64,000 bases of DNA from Comamonas composti DSM 21721 (GCF_000429845.1 NZ_AUCQ01000018.1:1-64000); one strand, 5' to 3'; shown: positions 51,789-61,500, counted from the stretch's first letter. The notes: generated by a model not told the origin, from the sequence alone. A program made the numbers and translations.

Positions 51789-53051
51789 TCAGCCGCCGCG
51801 GCGCATCATGTCGAAGAAGTCCACATTCGTCTTGGTGGCCTTCATGTTCTTGATCATGAGCTCCATGGATTCGATCTCGTCCATGTTGTACATGAACTGA
51901 CGCAGAATGCGCGTCTTTTGCAGGATCTCGGGTGCGAGCAGCAGCTCTTCGCGGCGCGTGCCGCTCTTGTTGAGCTCGATGGCAGGGAACACGCGCTTTT
52001 CATAGAGGCGGCGGTTCAGGTGCAGTTCGCTGTTGCCCGTGCCCTTGAATTCTTCAAAGATCACTTCGTCCATGCGGCTGCCGGTATCGACCAGGGCCGT
52101 GGCGATGATGGTCAGCGAGCCGCCTTCTTCCACATTGCGCGCGGCGCCGAAGAAGCGCTTGGGGCGCTGCAGGGCGTTGGAGTCCACGCCGCCCGACAGC
52201 ACCTTGCCGGAGCTGGGCACGACGTTGTTGTAGGCGCGGGCCAGACGCGTGATGGAGTCCAGCAGGATGACCACGTCCTTGCCAAGCTCGACCAGGCGCT
52301 TGGCGCGCTCGATCACCATCTCGGCCACGTGCACGTGGCGGGTGGCGGGCTCGTCGAAGGTGGAGGCAATGATCTCGCCCTTGACCGAGCGCTGCATCTC
52401 GGTCACTTCTTCAGGGCGCTCGTCCACCAGCAGCACCATCATGTGCACATCGGGATAGTTGGCCGTGATGGCGTGGGCAATGCTTTGCATCATCATGGTC
52501 TTGCCGCTCTTGGGCGGAGCCACGATCAGGGCGCGCTGGCCGCGACCTATGGGCGCGATGATGTCGATGATGCGGCCGGTGATGTTCTCCTCGCCCTTCA
52601 TGTCGCGCTCCAGGCGCATTTGCACCTTGGGGAACAGCGGGGTCAGGTTCTCGAACAGCACCTTGTGCTTGTTTTGCTCGGGCGGGCCGCCGTTGACGGA
52701 GTCGAGCTTGGTCAGTGCAAAGTAGCGCTCGCCGTCCTTGGGTGTGCGCACCTCGCCTTCGATCATGTCGCCGGTGTGCAGGTTGAACCGCCTCACCTGG
52801 CTGGGCGAGATGTAGATGTCGTCCGTACTGGCCGTGTAGCTGGTGTCGGGGCTGCGCAGAAAGCCGAAGCCGTCGGGCAGGATTTCCAGCACGCCGTCGG
52901 CAAAAACTTGTTCGCCGGCCTTGGCGCGCTTTTTGATGATGGCAAACATCAGCTCCTGCTTGCGCATGCGGCCGACGTTCTCGATCTCAAGCGCTTCGGC
53001 CTGCTTCAGGACTTCAGACACATGGAGTGCCTTGAGTTCATTAAGGTGCAT
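51789..53051 (-). CDS. rho: Transcription termination factor Rho
   Basis: 420 residues, hexameric RNA helicase. The N-terminal RNA-binding CSD includes [12 protein letters not shown]; the ATPase has Walker [13 protein letters not shown] (near residue 180), Walker [18 protein letters not shown], the Q-loop/R-loop regions and the arginine finger near [17 protein letters not shown] at 53051 gives the family N-terminus [14 protein letters not shown]. Downstream of trxA on the same strand with a 322-base leader. Confidence 0.98.
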   Translation of the reverse strand: MHLNELKALHVSEVLKQAEALEIENVGRMRKQELMFAIIKKRAKAGEQVFADGVLEILPDGFGFLRSPDTSYTASTDDIYISPSQVRRFNLHTGDMIEGEVRTPKDGERYFALTKLDSVNGGPPEQNKHKVLFENLTPLFPKVQMRLERDMKGEENITGRIIDIIAPIGRGQRALIVAPPKSGKTMMMQSIAHAITANYPDVHMMVLLVDERPEEVTEMQRSVKGEIIASTFDEPATRHVHVAEMVIERAKRLVELGKDVVILLDSITRLARAYNNVVPSSGKVLSGGVDSNALQRPKRFFGAARNVEEGGSLTIIATALVDTGSRMDEVIFEEFKGTGNSELHLNRRLYEKRVFPAIELNKSGTRREELLLAPEILQKTRILRQFMYNMDEIESMELMIKNMKATKTNVDFFDMMRRGG

Positions 53052-53373
53052 GAAGTAACTCCAGAACGGAGTAGAAAGAAACCAGGGGGAAGGCGGTAGG
53101 CCAGGTGAAACACCGCGGATGCGGGCTGGCATGCCTGAGGATTTCAGCGCGGCCTTTGATGCAAGAGGCCGGCGATGGCGGGGATTATGACAGGAAAAAT
53201 CCCGAAGGTCACATGGATTTTTGAAGCAGGAGCCCATGAGGGCCGGGGTTTCCCATGAATCCCGGTACTTTGGGCTCTGTGCCACAACTGCCTTTTCGCA
53301 ACTGCCTTTTGCTTGATCAAAGACCGGAGCCCGAATTTGATGGGCCGTCGGATTCAAGCCAGGCAGAGGGCAT
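53052..53373 (-). promoter_or_regulatory. trxA-rho intergenic leader
   Basis: 322 bases with no gene. CATAAT at 53184-53189 (minus) could be the rho -10, giving a leader of about 125 bases. A tandem direct repeat of 14 bases (AAAAGGCAGTTGCG then AAAAGGCAGTTGTG, minus strand) lies at about 53283-53310. Rho leaders are autoregulated by premature termination in E. coli; similar control is possible here. Confidence 0.45.
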
Positions 53374-53706
53374 TCAGGCCAGGTGCTGGTCCAGAAATTC
53401 CGACAACTGGGTCTTGTTGAGGGCACCAACCTTGGTGGCTGCCAACTGGCCGTCCTTGAACAGCATCAGCGTGGGAATGCCGCGAATGCCGAACTTGGCA
53501 GGGATGCTGCGGTTCTCGTCCACGTTCATCTTGGCAATCGAGACCCGGCCTTTATAGGTCTCGGCAACCTCGTCGAGGATGGGGGCAATTGCCTTGCAGG
53601 GGCCGCACCATTCGGCCCAGTAGTCCACAAGCACCGTAGAGCCGGGTTGCAGCACATCGGTTTCAAAGCTTGCATCGGAGATGTGTTTGATCAAGTCGCT
53701 GGCCAT
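53374..53706 (-). CDS. trxA: Thioredoxin
   Basis: 110 residues with active site WCGPC (Cys34 and Cys37), the buried Asp in VLVDYWAEW and the cis-proline in [10 protein letters not shown]. Reduces protein disulfides in the cytosol. trxA upstream of rho is a conserved proteobacterial neighbourhood. A small inverted repeat (GCGTGG/CCACGC) lies about 30 bases upstream. Confidence 0.98.
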   Translation of the reverse strand: MASDLIKHISDASFETDVLQPGSTVLVDYWAEWCGPCKAIAPILDEVAETYKGRVSIAKMNVDENRSIPAKFGIRGIPTLMLFKDGQLAATKVGALNKTQLSEFLDQHLA

Positions 53707-53954
53707 TGAAATGTCCTTGAGTTCTGGAAAACAAAGGCGTGGCCTTGACCACGCTATCGGATCATTGTGACAGAAACCCCAGTCCTGCCGCGCTGTGTGG
53801 GTGCGGGCTTTTTGCTATGAACGCAATAGCTTGTGGAGCTGGTGGCTGCGGCTGTATCGGTGCCCGGGCACGAATGCAGAGTTTTTGGGCTCTTGTGTCG
53901 CCGGCCCTGCGTGGCCGATGTATTCTGCGCGCCCACCAGTGAATTGGAGATGCG

Positions 53955-55313
53955 ATGCTCGCACAACGCCCTGACCAAGAACCGCAGCCGCCCGAACCAG
54001 ATCCTGGGCGGGCGCCGCGCCATGCAAGCTGCGAAGTCGCCGTCATCGGCGCAGGGCCGGCCGGCCTGATGGCTGCCGAGCAACTGGCTGCCATGGGCTT
54101 GAAGGTTGCCTTGTTCGAGGCCAAGGCCTCGGCAGGGCGCAAGTTCCTGATGGCCGGCAAGGGCGGACTCAATCTCACGCATTCGGAAGAGCGGACGGCC
54201 TTTGTCGCGCGCTATGGCGAGCGCAGCGCGCAGGTCGCAGCCTGGCTTGAAGCCTTTGGCCCCGAAGAGCTGCGCGCATGGGCCAAAGGCCTGGGCGTGG
54301 AGACCTTTGTGGGCAGCTCGGGCCGGGTCTTTCCTTCGGACATGAAGGCTGCGCCGCTGCTCAGGTCATGGCTGGTGCGCCTGCGCAGCCAGGGGGTGGC
54401 CATGCACATGCACCACCGCTGGCAGGGCTGGAGCGAGCAGGGCGATCTGCTGTTCGATAGCCCCCAGGGTCGCCTGGCCTTGCGCGCCCGGGCCGTGGTG
54501 CTGGCGCTTGGCGGCGGAAGCTGGGCACGTCTGGGCTCGGATGCGGCCTGGTTTTCCTGGCTGCAGCAGCGCGGTGTGGAGATGGCTGCGCTGGCGCCCG
54601 CCAACTGCGGCTTCGATGTGGGGCTGCCTGCGCAGGCCGGGGAGGCGAGCAGGCCTGCGCACCGGCCCGCACGCGGCTGGAGTACATATTTCGCACAGCG
54701 TTTTGCGGGCCAGCCCTTCAAGTCCGTGGCCTTGAGCTTCGATGATGGCCAGGGCTTTGGCTTTTCCCGCAAGGGCGAGTTCGTGGCCACGGCCACGGGT
54801 GTGGAGGGCAGCCTGGTCTATGCGGTCAGCGCCGCACTGCGCGACACCATCGGCCGCCAGGGCCAGGCCACTTTCGCGCTCGACCTGCTGCCCCAGGTGA
54901 GTCATGAACGCGTGCTCGCCGAGCTGCGCCACCCGCGCGGCTCGCGCAGCCTGGCCAGCCATCTCAAGAGCCGGCTCGGACTCGACGGCATCAAGGCCGG
55001 CGTGTTGCACGAAATGCTGGACAAGAGCGCCATGCAGGATTCCTTGCAGCTGGCCGCCGCCATCAAGGCCTTGCCAATCACCGTGGTCGCCCCCAGACCC
55101 ATGGATGAGGCCATCAGCACGGCCGGCGGAGTGAGGCTGGAGGCGCTGGATGCGCAGGGCATGTGCAAGGCCCTGCCGGGAGTCTTCTGCGCGGGCGAAA
55201 TGCTCGATTGGGAAGCGCCTACGGGCGGCTATCTGCTCACGGCCTGCTTTGCGAATGCCGTGCATGTGGCGCGCGGCGTGGGGCGCTATCTGGAAGTGGA
55301 AGGCGGCTGTTGA
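53955..55313 (+). CDS. FAD-dependent flavoprotein (HI0933/BaiN-like, TIGR03862 type)
   Basis: 452 residues. An N-terminal FAD-binding Rossmann motif (VAVIGAGPAGLMAAEQLA, residue about 27) is followed by GRKFLMAGKGGLNLTHSE, a middle domain with SSGRVFPSDMKAAPLL and LALGGGSWARLGSDAAW, and a C-terminal FAD contact GEMLDWEAPTGGYLLTACFANA. The family oxidises or reduces unknown substrates (related BaiN acts on bile acids); substrate here unknown. ATG 53955 has GGAG 5 bases upstream; the first 25 residues are Pro/Gln-rich. Confidence 0.88.
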   Translation: MLAQRPDQEPQPPEPDPGRAPRHASCEVAVIGAGPAGLMAAEQLAAMGLKVALFEAKASAGRKFLMAGKGGLNLTHSEERTAFVARYGERSAQVAAWLEAFGPEELRAWAKGLGVETFVGSSGRVFPSDMKAAPLLRSWLVRLRSQGVAMHMHHRWQGWSEQGDLLFDSPQGRLALRARAVVLALGGGSWARLGSDAAWFSWLQQRGVEMAALAPANCGFDVGLPAQAGEASRPAHRPARGWSTYFAQRFAGQPFKSVALSFDDGQGFGFSRKGEFVATATGVEGSLVYAVSAALRDTIGRQGQATFALDLLPQVSHERVLAELRHPRGSRSLASHLKSRLGLDGIKAGVLHEMLDKSAMQDSLQLAAAIKALPITVVAPRPMDEAISTAGGVRLEALDAQGMCKALPGVFCAGEMLDWEAPTGGYLLTACFANAVHVARGVGRYLEVEGGC

Positions 55314-55373
55314 TCCAGGCCCGTGCCGGGCTTGGCCTGGCAGGTCTGCGGGCTTAGATCGTGAACACGCTCT

Positions 55374-55497
55374 TATAATTGGCTGCTTTCGTATTCACCG
55401 AGGTATTCGACCCATGCGCTATTGATGCCGCCGTTGTTCCAACGGCCCAGCTCTTCCTCCCCACAACCTGGGGGTGTTATGGCTTTCCGGCATCGAT
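55374..55497 (+). promoter_or_regulatory. Promoter and leader of the ABC-F gene
   Basis: TATAAT at 55374-55379, then a 110-base leader with a 3-codon ATG frame (MRY, 55413-55424) whose TGA overlaps a second ATG (55422), and complementary stretches CCCAG/CTGGG and CCCC/GGGG that could form alternative hairpins just before the start. Confidence 0.4.
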
Positions 55498-57141
55498 ATG
55501 ACGAATACCTATCTCACGCTGCAAGGCGTTTCTCTGGCCCTGCCTCAGGGCAAGACACTTTTCTCCGATCTGCATGCGCAATTCGACCTGCGGCCCACGG
55601 GCCTGGTCGGGCGCAATGGCGTGGGCAAAAGCCTGCTGGCACAGATTCTTGCGGGCAAGATCCCACCCAGTGCAGGCCAGGTGCGGGGATCGGGGCAGGT
55701 GCATTACCTGTCCCAGCAGGTGATCTGCGAAAGTGCGACGGTGGCGGCCCTGGCAGGCGTGCAGGACGTGCTCGATGCACTGGGCCGCATAGAGGGTGGC
55801 AGCACGGCTGTCGCCGACTTCGAAGCCGTTGGTGATCGCTGGGACCTGCGGCAGCAGCTGAGGCAGACGCTGCAGGCCCAGGGGCTGGGGCATCTGGAGA
55901 TGGAGTCTCCCGTGTCCGGGCTCAGCGGTGGCCAGGCCATGCGCGTGGCGCTGGCCGGGGCCTTGACCATGGATGCGGATTTTCTCATCCTCGACGAGCC
56001 CAGCAATCACCTGGATCGACCCGGCCGCGCTGTCTTGATCGAGCAGTTGCGCCACTGGTCTGCAGAGCGCGGCAAGGGGCTGCTGGTGATCAGCCACGAC
56101 AGGGAGCTGCTGAACACCATGCAGCGCATCATCGAGCTGACAGCGCTGGGCCTGGACAGCTGGGGTGGCAATTACGACTTCTATGAGCAGGCCAAGGCCC
56201 GGCAAGTGGAGCATGCGACCGAACAGTTGCAGCAGGCCAGGCAGGAGCGCAAGCGCCAGCAGCATGCGCTGCGCGAGCAGCAGGAGCGCCAGCAAAGGCG
56301 CGAGGCACGCGGCAGACGCCAGGGGCAGGAGGCCAACCAGGCCAAGATCCTGCTGGACCGGCAGAAAGACCGCAGCCAGGGCACGGCCGGCAAGCTGGCC
56401 CTGCAGCAGCAGGCCCAGCGCGAGCAGCTCGATGCGCGTGTGCGTGAGGCTGCAGCGCTGCTGGAAGATGAACAGGCCATCGTGCTGCATGCACTGCCGC
56501 CACTGGCTGGCGGCTCCCGTACCGTGGCCGAGCTGGAGGCGGTGCGCCTGCCCTTCGTGTCCGGGGCTGAGCAGGCTGCGCACAGCGCGTTGAACCTGAG
56601 CCTGAGCACGGGTCAGCGTATCGGTGTGCTGGGGCCGAATGGCTGTGGCAAGACCACCTTGCTCAGGCTGCTCGCAGGCCGTATCCAGCCGCTCTCCGGC
56701 AAGTGCCGGCTTGTGGGACCAGGCGCTTATCTGGATCAGCAACTGGAGTCTTTGCCGCCTGAGCGCACGGTGCTGGAGTTGATGCAAGAGGCCAATGCCG
56801 CGCTGCCCGAGGCCGAGCTGCGCATGCGCCTGGCGCAATTGGGCCTGAATGCCCAAAAGCTGGCCCAGCCTTCAGGCCTGCTGAGTGGCGGCGAACGCCT
56901 GAAGGCTGGGCTGGCCTGTGCGCTGTATGCTGACCCGCCCGCGCAGATATTGCTGCTGGATGAGCCCAGCAACCATCTGGACCTGGTCTCGCAAAAGGCC
57001 TTGCAGCAGATGCTGGCCGGCTACCAGGGGTGCCTGGTGGTGGTCTCGCATGATGCGGTGTTCCTGGATGCGCTGCACCTGAGCCACCGGCTTGAGGCCA
57101 CGAAGCAGGGCTGGGTGCTCGATGCCTGGCCTCAGGCTTGA
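55498..57141 (+). CDS. ABC-F family ATPase
   Basis: 547 residues from the ATG at 55498. Two ABC cassettes on one chain and no membrane segments: first Walker A VGRNGVGKSLL, signature LSGGQAMRVALAGA, Walker B FLILDEPSNHLD; second GPNGCGKTTLLRLL, LSGGERLKAGLACA and ILLLDEPSNHLD. A long charged linker (residues about 240-320, Gln/Arg-rich) joins them. ABC-F proteins act on the ribosomal E site as translation factors or antibiotic protection factors; which applies here is unknown. Its end overlaps the convergent GNAT gene by 10 bases. Confidence 0.93.
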   Translation: MTNTYLTLQGVSLALPQGKTLFSDLHAQFDLRPTGLVGRNGVGKSLLAQILAGKIPPSAGQVRGSGQVHYLSQQVICESATVAALAGVQDVLDALGRIEGGSTAVADFEAVGDRWDLRQQLRQTLQAQGLGHLEMESPVSGLSGGQAMRVALAGALTMDADFLILDEPSNHLDRPGRAVLIEQLRHWSAERGKGLLVISHDRELLNTMQRIIELTALGLDSWGGNYDFYEQAKARQVEHATEQLQQARQERKRQQHALREQQERQQRREARGRRQGQEANQAKILLDRQKDRSQGTAGKLALQQQAQREQLDARVREAAALLEDEQAIVLHALPPLAGGSRTVAELEAVRLPFVSGAEQAAHSALNLSLSTGQRIGVLGPNGCGKTTLLRLLAGRIQPLSGKCRLVGPGAYLDQQLESLPPERTVLELMQEANAALPEAELRMRLAQLGLNAQKLAQPSGLLSGGERLKAGLACALYADPPAQILLLDEPSNHLDLVSQKALQQMLAGYQGCLVVVSHDAVFLDALHLSHRLEATKQGWVLDAWPQA

Positions 57142-57608
57142 GGCGCCGGGGCTTGGGTGACGAACTTCAGAAAGCGCTGGCCTTCGTAGATGATCTCTCC
57201 AGCGGGCGAGAATCCAAGTCTGGCCAGGCCCTGGGTGCGCACGCGACTTGGCGGCAGCAAGATGCTTACCGGGCCTATGCCCAGAGCGGACCTGTCGCGC
57301 ATGAAGCTGCGAAAAATGCTGGCGCCCTGCCCCCAGTACTGAGGCAGCAGCACCAGGGCAAAGTCGGCCTCATCGCCTTCGCGCTGAAAGCCGCCCCAGC
57401 CCGCGAAGTGCCCATCGATGCGGATGGCGTGCGGACCGTAACCGCTCTCCTGCCACTGCGCATCCTTGGCCTTGGCCCAGTCGGCAACTGCGCTTTCACC
57501 CCAGCGGGTATCGGCCAGCGGCATGTGGCGGATCACGTCCGGGTGGTTGAGCAAAACCATCCAGTCCTTCACGGGGATCTCGGTAAAACAATGCAGGGAA
57601 AAGGCCAT
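57132..57608 (-). CDS. GNAT-family N-acetyltransferase
   Basis: 158 residues. The fold is suggested by GPHAIRIDGHFAGWGGF (beta strands 2-3), ADFALVLLPQYWGQGASIFRSF (the strand and acetyl-CoA pyrophosphate loop, RxxGxG-like but diverged to QYWGQGA) and ARLGFSPAGEIIYEGQRFLKF (C-terminal motif). Substrate unknown. Divergent in position from the 4.5S RNA gene and convergent with the ABC-F gene. Confidence 0.75.
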   Translation of the reverse strand: MAFSLHCFTEIPVKDWMVLLNHPDVIRHMPLADTRWGESAVADWAKAKDAQWQESGYGPHAIRIDGHFAGWGGFQREGDEADFALVLLPQYWGQGASIFRSFMRDRSALGIGPVSILLPPSRVRTQGLARLGFSPAGEIIYEGQRFLKFVTQAPAPQA

Positions 57609-57720
57609 GGCCGATGGACTCTTGTTGGCGGGATGGCGCAGCAGCCGTGCGCAGCAGGATCAAGAGAGAGGGCTTTTGCTGGAAGACAGGTTCTTGCAGT
57701 TGAAGAACTTTCCAGTCAAA

Positions 57721-57819
57721 GGTGACGAGCCTTGCCTCGGCACTGGTTTCACAGTTAGGGCTGCTTGGTTCCCCACCTGACCCGGTTGGCCGCTTCCCCA
57801 TGCGAGGAGGCCCGTCGCC
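57721..57819 (-). ncRNA. ffs: 4.5S / signal recognition particle RNA
   Basis: About 99 bases on the minus strand. It contains the universal SRP domain IV internal-loop pattern GGTCAGGTGGGGAACCAAGCAGCC, read in two parts (GGTCAGG; AAGCAGCC), and its ends pair (GGCGACGGGCC with GGCTCGTCACC, using G-U pairs). A TATAAT promoter element lies at 57824-57829. It binds Ffh and targets membrane proteins. Ends are estimated from pairing to within a few bases. Confidence 0.92.
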
Positions 57820-57909
57820 GCGAATTATAGGCCCAATCGGCAAGGCCTCAGGCAGACAAAGGCCGTCATGCGGCGAAGACCCTTGTCCGGACCCGTAGAA
57901 TCACCCCCC

Positions 57910-60102
57910 ATGTCCTATCTCGTGCTGGCCCGCAAATACCGTCCCCGCAATTTCTCCGAAATGGTGGGGCAGGAGCATGTCGTTCAGGCCCTGACCAATG
58001 CCCTGACGCAGCAGCGGCTGCATCACGCCTATCTGTTCACGGGAACGCGTGGCGTGGGCAAGACCACGGTGTCGCGCATTCTGGCCAAGTCGCTCAACTG
58101 CCAGGGCGCCGATGGACAGGGCGGCATCACGGCCACGCCTTGCGGGGTCTGTGCAGCATGCACTGAAATCGATAGCGGACGCTTTCCCGACTACACGGAG
58201 CTGGATGCGGCCTCGAATCGCGGCGTGGACGAGGTCCAGGGTCTGCTCGAGCAGGCCGTCTACAAGCCGGTGCAGGGGCGCTTCAAGGTCTTCATGATCG
58301 ACGAGGTGCACATGCTCACGAATACGGCCTTCAACGCCATGCTCAAGACGCTGGAGGAGCCACCCGAGTATCTGAAATTCGTGCTGGCCACCACCGATCC
58401 GCAGAAGGTGCCGGTCACCGTGCTGAGTCGCTGCCTGCAGTTCAACCTGCGGCCCATGGCCCCGGAGACCGTGTTCGAGCACCTGGGCCATGTGCTGCAA
58501 AGCGAGGCCATTGCGGCCGAGCCCCAGGCCCTGCGTCTGCTGTCGCGCGCGGCGCGCGGCTCCATGCGTGATGCGCTGTCGCTTACCGACCAGGCGATTG
58601 CCTTTGGCAGTGGCCAGCTTCAGGAAGCCCTGGTGCGCCAGATGCTGGGCAGCGTGGACCGCAGCCATGTGCTGCGGCTCATCGATGCGCTGGCGCGCGG
58701 CGATGGCGCCGTGGTCGTCGACACCGTCGAGCAACTGCGCCGCAATGGCCTGTCTGCGGCGTCCACGCTGGAAGAAATGTGTGCCGTGCTGCAGCGCATG
58801 GCCGTGCTCCAGGCCGTGCCGCAAATGGCGGCCGATGCCAGCGATCCCGATGCCGCCCAGATCGCACGCCTGGCCCGGCGCATGGCGCGTGACGAAACCC
58901 AGTTGCTCTACAGCATCTGCCTGCATGGCCGTGGAGAGCTGGGTCTGGCACCCGATGAGTATGCAGCCCTGACCATGGCGCTGCTGCGCCTGCTGGCCTT
59001 CAAGCCCCAGGGCGAGATGGAGCCCGCCGAGCCTTTGCCGGACCAACCCTTGGCTGATCCGGCCCAGGCTGAAAAAAAAACTCCTGAGCCCGCTGCAGCC
59101 CCCGCGCGCGCCGCAGTAGAGCCGATTGCTCCGCTGCCCGCGCCGGCGCCTGCCCAGGTGCAGACCGTGCCCGTACAGCCGCCACCTGTACAGCCACCAC
59201 CCGTACAGCCGCCGCCAGTGCCCGGCCAGACTGCCGCAGCGTCTGAGATAACGCCCGGGATGAAGCCCGAGGCTGCGCCACTGCCCGAAAGCCCGCGTGT
59301 GCCGCCCGTGCATCCGCAGGCGGCCGAGCCCCGGGCTCCGGCTGTGGCGCGACCGCCTGTACCCGCCGAGCCGCAGGCCGAGGAATTGCCGCAAGCCCCG
59401 GCCGAGGCGCACACAGGCCTTGAGCAGAAAGCCTCTGAACAGCAGGCCGAGGAAGTGCAGGAGTCCGATGGTCCGCCCGACGACGGGGCCTGGGCTGGCA
59501 TGCCCGACGAGGCCTGGACCGATGACGGACGCTGGGCCGAGGCCGAGGCATCCGAGAGCCTGCCGCCCATGCAGGGCGATGCCGGCGCGCAGTTCGGCTC
59601 CGGGCCGGATGCGAGGGCGGATGACTCGGTTGCGGCGCAGGCCGCAGAGCCCGCAGCGGCCATGGCCCGCGCTGCCGCGCGTGAGGCGCCCACGGTAGAG
59701 ATCACGCCCGAAGGCGATATCTGGTTCGAGGTCGTGAACCAGCTGGTGCAGACCGAGGCCATTACGGCACTCGCGCGTCAGTTGGCCTTGCAGTCCCAGT
59801 TGCTGGCGCGTGCCGGCGATGCCTGGACGCTGTGCGTGGAAAGCGCCTCCCTGATCCAGCCCGGTGCGCGGGAGCGCCTGCGCGCGGCGCTGGAGGCCGC
59901 AGGCCATGCGTGCCAGCTGGAACTGGAGCAGGGCGCTGTCACCGACAGCCCCGCACGCCGGCTTGCCGTGGCCAACCACGAGCGCCAGCAGATTGCCGAG
60001 GACATCGTCCACAACCACCCCCGGATACGGGAGCTCATGCAAAAGCATGGCGCGAAAATCGTGCCTGGCAGCATCAAACCCGTGACCATCCAGTCTCATT
60101 GA
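57910..60102 (+). CDS. dnaX: DNA polymerase III tau (and predicted gamma) subunit
   Basis: 730 residues from ATG 57910 ([21 protein letters not shown]). The clamp-loader ATPase has Walker [13 protein letters not shown] (near residue 45), a four-cysteine zinc site (NCQGADGQ to CGVCAAC), Walker [10 protein letters not shown] and sensor SRC. Domain III ends near residue 375. Then a Pro/Ala/Glu-rich linker (about 380-590) with PVQPP repeats, and the tau-specific polymerase-binding domain (from about 595). A nine-A run at 59072-59080 allows a -1 shift to a stop (TGA 59085-59087), giving a product of about 392 residues. ybaB and recR follow, the standard order. Confidence 0.97.
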   Translation: MSYLVLARKYRPRNFSEMVGQEHVVQALTNALTQQRLHHAYLFTGTRGVGKTTVSRILAKSLNCQGADGQGGITATPCGVCAACTEIDSGRFPDYTELDAASNRGVDEVQGLLEQAVYKPVQGRFKVFMIDEVHMLTNTAFNAMLKTLEEPPEYLKFVLATTDPQKVPVTVLSRCLQFNLRPMAPETVFEHLGHVLQSEAIAAEPQALRLLSRAARGSMRDALSLTDQAIAFGSGQLQEALVRQMLGSVDRSHVLRLIDALARGDGAVVVDTVEQLRRNGLSAASTLEEMCAVLQRMAVLQAVPQMAADASDPDAAQIARLARRMARDETQLLYSICLHGRGELGLAPDEYAALTMALLRLLAFKPQGEMEPAEPLPDQPLADPAQAEKKTPEPAAAPARAAVEPIAPLPAPAPAQVQTVPVQPPPVQPPPVQPPPVPGQTAAASEITPGMKPEAAPLPESPRVPPVHPQAAEPRAPAVARPPVPAEPQAEELPQAPAEAHTGLEQKASEQQAEEVQESDGPPDDGAWAGMPDEAWTDDGRWAEAEASESLPPMQGDAGAQFGSGPDARADDSVAAQAAEPAAAMARAAAREAPTVEITPEGDIWFEVVNQLVQTEAITALARQLALQSQLLARAGDAWTLCVESASLIQPGARERLRAALEAAGHACQLELEQGAVTDSPARRLAVANHERQQIAEDIVHNHPRIRELMQKHGAKIVPGSIKPVTIQSH
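59169..59222 (+). repeat. Tandem PVQPP-coding repeat in dnaX linker
   Basis: A 15-base unit encoding PVQPP is repeated about three and a half times in the linker of DnaX. Sequence between units varies silently, so it is a minor low-complexity expansion. Confidence 0.8.
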
Positions 60103-60139
60103 GGCATTTGTTTTCAACTCCCTAGAAAAAGGAATTCTC

Positions 60140-60472
60140 ATGTTCAACAAAGGACAGCTTGCCGGCCTCATGAAGCAGGCCCAGGCCATGCAGGACAACC
60201 TCAAGAAGGCTCAGGAAGAGCTGGGCCATGTCGAGGTCGAGGGCGAGTCGGGCGCAGGCCTGGTCAAGGTCGTGATGACCTGCAAGCACGACGTCAAGCG
60301 CGTGACCATCGACCCCAGCCTGCTGGCCGAGGACAAGGACATGCTTGAGGACCTGGTGGCCGCTGCCTTCAACGCCGCCGTGCGCAAGGCCGAGGAGACC
60401 AGCAACGAGAAGATGGGCAAGCTCACTGCCGGCATGCCGGGGCTGCCGGGCGGGATGAAGTTCCCGTTTTAA
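60140..60472 (+). CDS. ybaB: Nucleoid-associated protein YbaB/EbfC
   Basis: 110 residues, standard length. [24 protein letters not shown] forms the tweezer helices of the dimer, followed by [30 protein letters not shown] and the Met/Gly-rich C-terminus. It binds and bends DNA. It starts 37 bases after dnaX with AAGGAA upstream, and a family B repeat begins 8 bases after its stop. Confidence 0.97.
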   Translation: MFNKGQLAGLMKQAQAMQDNLKKAQEELGHVEVEGESGAGLVKVVMTCKHDVKRVTIDPSLLAEDKDMLEDLVAAAFNAAVRKAEETSNEKMGKLTAGMPGLPGGMKFPF

Positions 60473-60480
60473 CGAATAAC

Positions 60481-60566
60481 ACCCCCTGAGCGGCTGCGCC
60501 GCTTCCCCCTCTCTCGCAAGCGGGAGGGGGACGATGCCCTCGCTGCGGGGCGGCCCTTGCTCGGCA
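60481..60566 (+). repeat. Family B hairpin repeat, copy B3
   Basis: CCCCCTGAG, stem GCGGC TGC GCCGC, a longer stem CCCCCTCTCTCGC / GCGGGAGGGGG, then ACGAtGCCCTCGCTGCGGGGCGG and GCTCGGCA. Starts 8 bases after the ybaB stop. Confidence 0.75.
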
Positions 60567-60721
60567 TCCCTGGTTTGGTGCGCGTCAGTTTCATGCGCGG
60601 CGCATCTTGCCTAGCTCCCTCGCCCCTTTGGGAAGAGGGTTGGGGTGAGGGGCTGCACGCACAGGGCGGAGCTTTCTCTGCTTCAACCTGCAGGCTGCTT
60701 GAAGCGCTGCTTATAAAAAGT

Positions 60722-60800
60722 GAGCTGCTGGCGCCCGCCATGCAAGGGGTTGAGCTATAAAAGACCCTGAAACCAAGGTCTGATGAGCGCTAGATGCTCA
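60722..60800. repeat. Family A inverted repeat, copy A5 (degenerate)
   Basis: Left gagctgctggcgcccgcca and right tgatgagcgctagatgctca match as inverted arms at about 14 of 20 positions. TTTTTT follows the right arm. Confidence 0.5.
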
Positions 60801-60831
60801 TTTTTTAAGGCTGTGATGTAAAGGAAGCCCC

Positions 60832-61422
60832 ATGTCGGATGTTCAGTCTCTGGACGCCTTGATCGATGCCCTGCGGCGGCTGCCTGGGGTGGGCATCAAG
60901 TCGGCCCAGCGCATGGCCTTTCATCTGCTGCAGCGAGATCTGGACGGCGCGCGCCAGCTCGCGCAGGCCCTGAGCCGGGCCGTGGATTCGGTGCGCCATT
61001 GCGAGCGCTGCCATACGTTTACCGAAGCACCGGTCTGCAGCATCTGCGAGGATGAGGGCCGCGATGCGGCGCGCCTGTGCGTGGTCGAGGCGCCTGCAGA
61101 CCTCGCGGCCATGGAGCGCACGGGTGCCTACCAGGGCTATTACTACGTGCTCATGGGGCGTTTGTCGCCGCTCGATGGCGTGGGGCCCAAGGATCTGGGC
61201 CTGAGCCAGTTGCTGGCGCGCGCCTGCGACGGCCGGGTGCAGGAGGTCATTCTGGCCACCAGCTTCACGGCCGAAGGAGAGGCCACCGCGCATGCGATCT
61301 CCGAAGCTCTCAAGGCCCGGGGCCTGCATGTGACGCGGCTGGCGCGTGGCGTGCCGATCGGCAGCGAGCTCGAATATGTGGATCTGGGCACGATTGCGCA
61401 TGCCTTGGTGGACAGGCGGTGA
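60832..61422 (+). CDS. recR: Recombination protein RecR
   Basis: 196 residues. HhH motif [15 protein letters not shown], a four-cysteine zinc finger ([17 protein letters not shown]), and a Toprim domain ([31 protein letters not shown]). With RecO it loads RecA at gaps. A family B repeat starts 7 bases after the stop. Confidence 0.97.
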   Translation: MSDVQSLDALIDALRRLPGVGIKSAQRMAFHLLQRDLDGARQLAQALSRAVDSVRHCERCHTFTEAPVCSICEDEGRDAARLCVVEAPADLAAMERTGAYQGYYYVLMGRLSPLDGVGPKDLGLSQLLARACDGRVQEVILATSFTAEGEATAHAISEALKARGLHVTRLARGVPIGSELEYVDLGTIAHALVDRR

Positions 61423-61428
61423 GACCTT

Positions 61429-61500
61429 GCCCCTGAGCCGCTTTGCGGCTTCCCCCAGAGGGGGACGACAGCCTCGCTGCGGGGCGGCCCTTGCTTGCTG
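61429..61500 (+). repeat. Family B hairpin repeat, copy B4
   Basis: CCCCTGAG, stem GCCGC TTT GCGGC, stem CCCCC AGA GGGGG, then ACGACAGCCTCGCTGCGGGGCGG. In the first stem both strands differ from copies B1 and B3 but pairing is kept. Confidence 0.75.

Larger units (their letters stand above)
60473..60831. other. ybaB-recR intergenic region filled by repeats
   Basis: 359 bases with no gene. It holds a family B hairpin repeat (60481-60566), a G/C-rich segment, and a degenerate family A pair (60722-60800) whose right arm is followed by TTTTTT. The latter may end the dnaX-ybaB transcript. recR begins after an AAGGAAG site. Confidence 0.7.
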
